Below are positions 1-5,974 of a stretch of 11,453 nucleotides of DNA, piece after piece. Position numbers and translations under genes: made by a program. The notes beneath the pieces are model-generated. The model had not been told where the DNA came from. It was given only the letters and a program-made list of their open reading frames with translations, and did not search any database. Numbering within the stretch: position 1 is the stretch's first letter; every line of letters starts with the position of its first letter. The stretch is from Amoebophrya sp. AT5.2 (lineage: Eukaryota; Sar; Dinophyceae; Syndiniales; Amoebophryaceae). Where the stretch lies: the NCBI GenBank assembly GCA_005223375.1, contig RXOD01006056.1, positions 1-11,453 on the forward strand. Reading direction: 5' to 3'.

Positions 1-521
1 ACAAACGCCGACCGGTTGTTCGCAGTGGGAACACAGCCGTAGCCGTACTAGTAAATCAAAGATCACGTAGTTCACGATGATCGGCTTCGAGATCAGGAAG
101 TAGATCCCCGTCGTCGTGCTTTGGCGTTAAATGTCCAATCGAAGAGGACCTTTCGAGGATCGCAACTTTGGCCGGATCATATCGTGAGGAATTCACCAGA
201 CCCAGCGCAAAGCATAAGCACGTAGCACAAATGCCGATCTGATCAATCGTGCCTACTTTCACGATCAAAGTTTTGCATCAAGCAAAGAACCTGAACCAAT
301 GAGTTATTTTGTATCATCCCGATCTTCCCACAACGAACAGGCGGGGGCACGACGGTGGACTGTTCATTCTACTTTAGTTTACTTTATTTCGAACTTGCTT
401 GGCCTTGGCGGTGTGGGTCTGCTCCGAGAAAGCGGGAAACTACGGAGGTAGAAGGACTGGACTAGAGTAGGCTTATCGACGGTGTCGGACAATCTCACTT
501 ACCACCCGCCTTCAAAAAAAG
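1..521. other. Non-coding leader upstream of the snurportin-like gene
   Basis: No convincing gene is visible here. The stretch is less GC-rich than the coding DNA and holds a run of GATC tetramers at 61-324, listed separately. Nearer the gene there is a T-rich patch at about 368-392, then an A-run directly before the ATG at 522. A 70-codon open frame on the minus strand (56-268) matches nothing I recognise and I do not call it. The segment most likely holds the promoter and 5' UTR of the first gene and possibly the 3' end of an unseen upstream gene. I see no clear TATA box. Confidence 0.5.
61..324. repeat. GATC-dense island 1
   Basis: Ten GATC tetramers start at 61, 79, 91, 103, 158, 175, 236, 241, 263 and 321. 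That is about one per 26 bases, against one per 256 expected for random sequence of even composition. A 13-mer at 232-244 (TGCCGATCTGATC) recurs exactly at 2691-2703 in the next intergenic region, and an 11-mer at 87-97 (TCGAGATCAGG) recurs at 2808-2818. The island lies 5' of the first gene, so a promoter or other regulatory role is possible, but function is inference. Confidence 0.5.
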
Positions 522-2471
522 ATGACGACATCCTCGCTCCGCGACCGTCGCGAGGAATTCAAGGCGGGCGCGGCCCGTTTTGGGGACCAGCGGCGGACCG
601 AATTCCTTGAGCAGGCGTTGTCGGACAAGAGAAGCAAAATCGAGGAAATGCGCATGCTCGCGTTTAGCAATGATCGGGGGACCAGTAGCAAAATCGTACC
701 GGCCACTCAACAACACTACGCGGACATTAGCGACGACGACGATCCCGATCTGTACGACGAGGACGAATTCTCCGCTTCCTGCGCTCCCGGCTCTTATGCT
801 GGCCAGGACGACGAAGCCAGCATGGCCGACGCGGACGGCGAGGCGTCGATTGCGGACGAGCACGACGAAGACCACAGTCACCCTCCGAACCATCAGCCCC
901 AGACGAGGAGGAAAAAGCATCAGGTCTCGGCCGCGACCGTCGCCCGGAAGGACAAGGCCAAGGTCAAGTTTCGGCAGTTCGCCGGCATGTTTCTACAGCC
1001 CGACTGGCTGCTGCCCACGAAGGACTGCATTCCGGGGGATTTGCTCGCGCGGAAGTGGTTCGCGTGCGTGCGGCCGGAGGGCGACCGGGTTCTTGTGTTC
1101 AGCGACAGCGGGCACACCCAGATCCGGCGGCGGAACGGAACGGTCCTCCAAAACTGGTTCCGGGACCACCGCTTTCCGAAGGGCCAGACCGTGCTGGACG
1201 GGATCCTGTGCTCGACCAACAGCGGCATCGTGTACGTGATGGACGTGCTGGTGTGGGCGGACGTGGCGCTGCATGAGTCGGAGTTTGACTTCCGCTACTT
1301 CTGGCTGCAGTCAAGGCTCACGGAGGAAAACTGGGAAGAGGAAAAAAAAATCGTCATGAGCGCGAACCACTTTGACGGCGGCGTGAATTATCCGGGGAGC
1401 GGTGGGGGAGCGCGTGGAGGCTGGAAGAACAGCAGGCGAAACGCGCGGAGAAACAACCGAGGTAAGAAGGGCACGAACACGATTGGAATTGGAAATGCTA
1501 CTTCTGCCGCATCAGAGATGGAGATTGATAACGAGGCCCCCGCCGGCGGTAGTGCCGCAAATGACGCAGTGGAGCAGAACGAAGCACAGACGCAGCCGCA
1601 ACAGCAACCGCGCAAAAAAACGCTGCGGCTGGGCCCTGCAGTGCCAGCAATCTCGGCCGACATGGACATGACGGGAGCTGCGGGAAGCGTATCGGCAGCC
1701 ACGACGACGGCAAAAAAGAGCCAGCTCTCCGAGGTTGACAAGGTGAAGCAAACCGACGACACGCTCGAGTTTTTCAGCCTCCAGCTTGTCCCCCAGACAG
1801 AAATTGGCTCCGTCGACGAATTAAAACAGCTGTACCGGTCTGCGCCCGACTACGTGCCAGACGGCGTCCAGTTTACCCACGTCGAAGCGCGGTATACTCC
1901 GGGTTTAACGCCCTGCGTTCTCACGTGGAAAGACTTGCATTGCTCCAGGTATGCGATCGACAACTTTGGAGTCGGCGCGATCGCTGGAAGTAGTGTGGCG
2001 GGATCATCTGGCGTAGTCGCAACAACAAATCCGGACGACGTGGAAGAGGCTTCGATACTGCAGCTGACGGCAAGTGGGGGGCTGCTCACCAGTGACGGGA
2101 TAGAGATTGCGAAGGTCGAGGTACGCGAAGTCGCGGTGGAGCCAGACCTTCCGGTCGTGCACGAAGACGACGAGGGCGGCACGATGGCCGAACACGAGCC
2201 AGCTGCATCCCTGCCGCCGGCACCGCTCGTGAAAATCGTGAACCTGCGACCGACGTTTCCGACGAGGAATTCATACGTGCGGGTGGTGCTCAAGAGCGTC
2301 AACAGAGAAGAGCAGCGTGTCGAAATAGACATTCGAAAGCTGCGAAAAGCAAGAATCCGAACCTATGCAGACAGCTGGGCGAGAATTCAATTTCAGCATA
2401 TGCTGCGGCGGCGGACAAAAGAAGACTTGTTTGAGCTGTTACTCCGAGAAGTAGCGGCACATTCGGAATAG
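522..2471 (+). CDS. SNUPN: Snurportin-1-like m3G-cap-binding snRNP import adaptor
   Basis: Snurportin-1 binds the trimethylguanosine cap of U snRNAs and carries snRNPs into the nucleus with importin beta. In this 649-residue product, residues about 7-47 are Arg/Lys/Glu-rich and helical, like the family's importin-beta-binding domain. An acidic linker with Asp runs follows (about 68-118). The cap-binding core starts near 148: MFLQPDWLLP (156-165), KWFACVRPEGDRVLVFSDSG (178-197), TVLDGILC (223-230), YVMDVLVW (238-245) and FDFRYFWLQSRL (255-266). It resumes at 416-470 with PDGVQFTHVEARYTPGLTP (446-464). Trp179 and Trp469 sit near the human cap-contacting tryptophans. Residues about 280-415 are a Gly/Arg/Asn/Gln-rich insertion absent from animal snurportins. 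The C-terminal 180 residues are extended and end in a basic helical segment (about 600-649). The first in-frame ATG has A at -3. The frame is open throughout, so no intron is needed. The assignment rests on remembered family motifs, not a search. Confidence 0.85.
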   Translation: MTTSSLRDRREEFKAGAARFGDQRRTEFLEQALSDKRSKIEEMRMLAFSNDRGTSSKIVPATQQHYADISDDDDPDLYDEDEFSASCAPGSYAGQDDEASMADADGEASIADEHDEDHSHPPNHQPQTRRKKHQVSAATVARKDKAKVKFRQFAGMFLQPDWLLPTKDCIPGDLLARKWFACVRPEGDRVLVFSDSGHTQIRRRNGTVLQNWFRDHRFPKGQTVLDGILCSTNSGIVYVMDVLVWADVALHESEFDFRYFWLQSRLTEENWEEEKKIVMSANHFDGGVNYPGSGGGARGGWKNSRRNARRNNRGKKGTNTIGIGNATSAASEMEIDNEAPAGGSAANDAVEQNEAQTQPQQQPRKKTLRLGPAVPAISADMDMTGAAGSVSAATTTAKKSQLSEVDKVKQTDDTLEFFSLQLVPQTEIGSVDELKQLYRSAPDYVPDGVQFTHVEARYTPGLTPCVLTWKDLHCSRYAIDNFGVGAIAGSSVAGSSGVVATTNPDDVEEASILQLTASGGLLTSDGIEIAKVEVREVAVEPDLPVVHEDDEGGTMAEHEPAASLPPAPLVKIVNLRPTFPTRNSYVRVVLKSVNREEQRVEIDIRKLRKARIRTYADSWARIQFQHMLRRRTKEDLFELLLREVAAHSE

Positions 2472-3163
2472 CTTTTGGTTCTTTTGGATACACCCCGGAA
2501 TCATAGAAACAGAATCAGAAATGCGACGGCGATGTGGCGAAAAGATCCAGACGAAACCGCGACCAGAACACCGCTTTCGAAAGAATCCACATAGTCTCGT
2601 CGAGTTCGTGTACAATCTTTTCCTCGTGGCGCGCGCGCGACTGATATCTACTTTACCAGAGGAACTTGGAGCTGCTGTAGATTGATGCAGTGCCGATCTG
2701 ATCGGTACTACATCTACACCTCCAACTCCTCCTCTACCTAGTTCCGCATCCGCATAATTCTCATCCATCGGTCCAACTATAGTTGCTTTTGGAGATGCAT
2801 GCTTCGGTCGAGATCAGGTGCAAATCATTTCGTGATCGCGATCTTGTTCGGTCCAAGAAGATCAAGATCAAGTGCTGTTCGTTCCTAAGCAAGATCGTTG
2901 GCTCCCCTGATCATCACTCGTGGACGAAGATGGATCTGTGACCAATTTGCAACGGCTGCAATGGTTTTGTTTTGCGCTCCTGGCGCTTACAATGATGTAT
3001 GACAGCATCTTCATTTTTGTACGTTCCTTCAGCACGTCGATCTTGACCCTGTCACACCAGTCTACAGGCAAGGAGAAACCACTTTACTTACTTACTGCAT
3101 GGTACCAGAAACCGGCTCACCAAGATAAGCACGATCGGTAAGCGCGAATTAGAAAGTCGAAAA
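2472..3163. other. Intergenic region between the snurportin-like and WDR74-like genes
   Basis: No gene is supported here. It must hold the 3' end of the first transcript and the promoter and leader of the second. No AATAAA follows the stop at 2469-2471. A GATC-dense island lies at 2693-2936, and three tandem TTAC units lie at 3084-3095. Short upstream open frames precede the ATG at 3164: a three-codon one at 2930 and a 49-codon one at 2992-3141, which ends 22 bases before the start. They could be translated if they lie in the mRNA leader, but nothing marks them as genes. Confidence 0.55.
2693..2936. repeat. GATC-dense island 2
   Basis: GATC starts at 2695, 2700, 2812, 2834, 2840, 2860, 2866, 2893, 2909 and 2933: ten copies in 244 bases. 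The first two form a near-palindrome, CCGATC-T-GATCGG (2693-2705). The exact 13-mer TGCCGATCTGATC (2691-2703) is shared with 232-244, and an 11-mer at 2808-2818 is shared with 87-97. The island sits 5' of the second gene as island 1 sits 5' of the first. The 5338-5974 intergenic region has only about three GATC sites, so this is not a property of all non-coding DNA here. Confidence 0.5.
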
Positions 3164-5337
3164 ATGGCGAGTTTCGTGTGTGGCGACGACACTGGCCTGT
3201 TTAAGGTGGTCAACGCCGAAACCGGTGAGGTTGAGCAGACGCTCGGGTCTCAAGGTCCCGAGCAGGGCATTACGGTTCTCGAATGGACCAGCGATGAGCA
3301 CGAACAGCTGATCGTCGGGCGCATCACCGGAGAGGTTGAGGTATACGACTACAAAGAGGAAGTGGTCATGGTCTCAGCAGGAGCGACTGGGGCCGCTGAT
3401 GCAGATGGCGGTAAGGGTAAGAACAAAAACAATAGCGCTGCAGCAGGAAGAGGATGGACAGTAGATTCGGATGACGAGCACCAGGAGGACGACATGCTGG
3501 AGCCAGCTTCCGACGAAGAGGAAGAAGAGAAGGTGGAGTCCGATGACGAATTGTCGGAAGAACAAGACGAAGATCAAGAAGCCTCAGCGTCGCGAAGAAA
3601 AACACCAAACGCGGGCGTCAAGAAAGCTGCAGAAAACGCGGGGGCGGCTGCCACTGACGCTAAGCACAAGCAGCCGAATAAGCTGGCGAAGCGCAAGGTG
3701 GGCCGGTTCGATGTCGAGCCAGTATTTCGAGTGAAACTTTCGCTGATTCGCAACAAGCGGGATCCGACCAAGAACGAAAAGCTGGTGTTTGCCTGCCGCC
3801 TCGGGGGCGATGGCGACGGCGCTGCGGACGACCGGGTAAAGCTGCAAGGCCGGCTTTTGGTTCTCTCTTCTCTCGGGAACGGGTGGATCCTGGATACGGA
3901 CAAGACGCAGGATGCCGCTGTTGCCGGACGAGGAGCTCTCGACGTCCTGCAGCAGCAGGGCGAGCAACCAGCTCTCCTGAAGAGTTCTTTCGTCCTTCCC
4001 GGGAACTTCATCGATCCGAACGACAAGAAGTGGCAGACATCCATCAAGCCCCGCCCGTGCTTGAAGATGGCGCACTACAGACATTTTGAAGTGGCGGCCG
4101 GGGATGTTGTTGACGCTGGAGGGGCACCAGCTGCAGGAGGGGCGAAGCCAGCCGCGCAGCACCAGCTCGCGTACTGCGGAATCGAGAACGACCTTCGGAT
4201 AGTGGACCTCGCCACGAACAAGGAGCTGTGGAAGGCAAAGAACCTGCCCAACGACAAGCTCGACCTGAAAGTCCCCATCGTGTACACGCGACTGCACTGG
4301 GCGCCGAAGGTACTTGAGAAATTGATACTTTCTTTGGCCAACACCAATAGAAGCCACGCGAAGTGCTGTCGCAACCGGCGGATTCTTTCCCTAGAATGAA
4401 AGAGCACAAACTCACGATTCACAAAAAACTGCGTCAGGTCCTTGGCTGTTCAACCGCTATTGTCGCTTTCACCATGGACGCGCGCGTCCGCATCTTCGAC
4501 ACGAAGCGGCAGCCGCGTGCCCTCTTCGACTTTCCCATCGTCTACAAGCGCGAGCGGTCCAGCGGTTATTCCGGCTGCGCCAACAACTCGCTGGAGAACA
4601 GCCGCCCAGTCACTTCCAGCTTCCTCAGTGGATCGTGTTTGGCCGTCGTTGGCGACACGGTCGGCAACATCGATGTTCTCGACCTTCGGGGCGTGCGGCC
4701 ATACCTTTCCGGAGCAGCGGCAGGGGCAGCTACTCCCACTGACACTGTTGGAAGCGGAACAAAAAATAGTTCCTCTTCGAGTTGTACAACTAGCGCTTCT
4801 TCCGCTTCTCCTCCGGGGCCAGCATCCCTGGTGAAGGAGATTCCCAAGATCGGTTCGCTGGCACACCGCGAGTACATCCACAAAAAGGGGCTTATCCGCT
4901 ACCTCGGCGCCTGCACGCCCTACGGTGCGGCGATTCGCGGCCTGTGCCAGCTGGCGGACAGCAAGCAGGTTGTTGCGGTTGGTCTGGGTCGCTTTGCGGT
5001 GGTGCAGAGAGGGCTGGAAGGCTCGGGCACGCGGCGAATCTGTGATCGCAGGGTGTACCTGAAGCAAAAGCTGAACTGCCTGCTGCCGATGCCGAGCGTC
5101 GTGCCGGACGCTGACGACGCGGGGGCTGGTCGTGGGGACGAGGTTGAGGAAGTCGGTGATCTGTCGGAGGATTCCGCTGACGAGGATGAGGAGGAAAACT
5201 CGAATGAAGAGGAGATCAGCGACATCGCGAGTGAGCTGAGCTACGGGAGCTACGTGCAAGAATTCGACGACGACTCGGAGGAAGAAAGCGAAGCGCCACC
5301 GGCCCGAAAGAAGAGGAAAACGAACAAAAGGAAGTGA
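3164..5337 (+). CDS. WDR74: WDR74/Nsa1-like WD40 ribosome-assembly factor (two exons)
   Basis: WDR74 (yeast Nsa1) is a nucleolar seven-bladed WD40 protein of pre-60S particles, recycled by the AAA ATPase NVL/Rix7. My model joins 3164-4309 to 4438-5337 in phase 0, giving 681 residues against about 385 in human. Diagnostic stretches are FVCGDDTGLFKVVNAETGEV (4-23); YCGIENDLRIVDLATNKELW (337-356), then KAKNLPNDKLDLKVPI; VAFTMDARVRIFD across the next blade; AVVGDTVGNIDVLDLRG (about 451-467); and YLKQKLNCLLP (589-599), very close to the human motif. An acidic, low-complexity insertion (about 100-150) splits the early blades. A Ser/Thr/Pro-rich loop lies at about 475-510. The tail is acidic (about 615-669) and ends in a basic nuclear-localisation-like cluster (671-681). 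The start ATG has A at -3. Without the intron the first frame stops at 4397-4399, before the later blades. The exact intron ends are inferred. Confidence 0.85.
4310..4437 (+). other. Predicted phase-0 intron in the WDR74-like gene
   Basis: The 5' end reads GTACTTGAG after an AAG codon and the 3' end reads CTGCGTCAG, so the intron is 128 bases with GT-AG ends. Removing it joins LHWAPK to VLGCSTAIVAFTMDARVRIF, which aligns with human WDR74 with little extra sequence. The boundaries carry an imperfect direct repeat, AGGTACTTG (4308-4316) and AGGTCCTTG (4436-4444). Other in-frame options are an acceptor at 4350 (41-base intron) and a donor at 4363 with acceptor 4394 (32 bases). Both leave about 25-35 extra residues between blades. 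RNA reads across 4300-4450 would decide. Confidence 0.6.
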
Positions 5338-5974
5338 TCTGGAGCCGCGCAAATGCAATATTTTCCAACTGCAGTTGTAGGGCACTTCAAGCTTGCCTTT
5401 GCAAGCACGATCGCCATTGTTTTTTTGTGTCGGACATGCTAGAAGCGCGCTGGTGAGCAAAGGATCCCTTGTAGAGGACCTGCATTGTTTTCCGTGGTGG
5501 AACCTCCACTGTGCCTGTGTTGAACGAGAGCCGCCACTTTCCGTCGTTGTGCTTGCACCGTTAATTATGATCTCTCATTCCGTTGCCCGTGGTGGCGCTG
5601 CATGTGACCGTGTGACTCCGTCGTCCTGAAACAAGGAGGACTCCTACGTGGAAAGGGTTCCGTGACGTGTGTGTGAGTCCAGGCTTTCCGACGCCAACAT
5701 TCGTGCAGAATTCATTTTCGATTCTCAAATCTACGAACAGAGTTTCCTTCGTTTCTTTTTGCCTTGTGGAGAAGCGCAAGCAGCTATCATTGTCAATCTG
5801 TATCTGTACTATGAGTAAAAAAACCTCCACCTATAGCCTAACACGCATATAAGCAAGAACCATATACCAAGCGTAGTTTTTACATAGCATAACCTCGTCC
5901 GAAATCCGAAAATAAACGTCCAAACGCATCAGCACCTGCTCCCGACTTCTACGTAGAGCCACAATAGGTCAAAG
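5338..5974. other. Intergenic region and 5' leader of the third gene
   Basis: No supported gene. The stop of the second gene (5335-5337) is not followed by AATAAA nearby. The second half is A/T-richer. It contains a T-rich stretch near 5746-5762, a TATAAG at 5848-5853 and an AATAAA at 5911-5916, the last just 60 bases before the next ATG. The TATAAG is about 120 bases upstream of the ATG and could be a TATA-like element if the leader is short, but nothing else confirms it. A 78-codon + frame at 5393-5629 has no recognisable features and is not called. Confidence 0.5.
5848..5853 (+). promoter_or_regulatory. TATA-like hexamer upstream of the third gene
   Basis: TATAAG lies in an A/T-rich patch about 120 bases before the ATG at 5975. 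Position and composition would suit a core promoter with a leader of about 90 bases. A six-base match is weak evidence, and some protists, dinoflagellates among them, do not use canonical TATA boxes. Speculative. Confidence 0.15.

Noticed and set aside
37..44. CCGTAGCC, matching part of the dinoflagellate spliced leader
   Set aside because: Only eight bases match and the following bases (GTACTAG) do not continue the leader, so it is not evidence of a spliced-leader relic.
56..268. 70-codon minus-strand open frame that might be a divergent gene
   Set aside because: Short, no recognised motif, and it coincides with the GATC-dense island, whose unusual composition could keep a frame open.
1949..2063. 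A donor-like AGGTATGCG and an acceptor-like CTGCAG that could bound an intron in the snurportin-like gene
   Set aside because: Removing 115 bases breaks the reading frame, while the uninterrupted frame runs to a stop at 2469 with coding-like composition.
3084..3095. Three tandem TTAC units
   Set aside because: Too short to be a meaningful satellite or regulatory repeat.
3584..4357. 257-codon minus-strand open frame opposite the first exon of the WDR74-like gene
   Set aside because: Shadow of a recognisable gene; no family features.
4450..5460. 336-codon open frame on the minus strand, opposite the second exon of the WDR74-like gene
   Set aside because: The + strand carries clear WDR74 motifs. 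The antisense frame is open because the sense codons are GC3-rich and rarely use TTA, CTA or TCA. Its peptide shows no family features.
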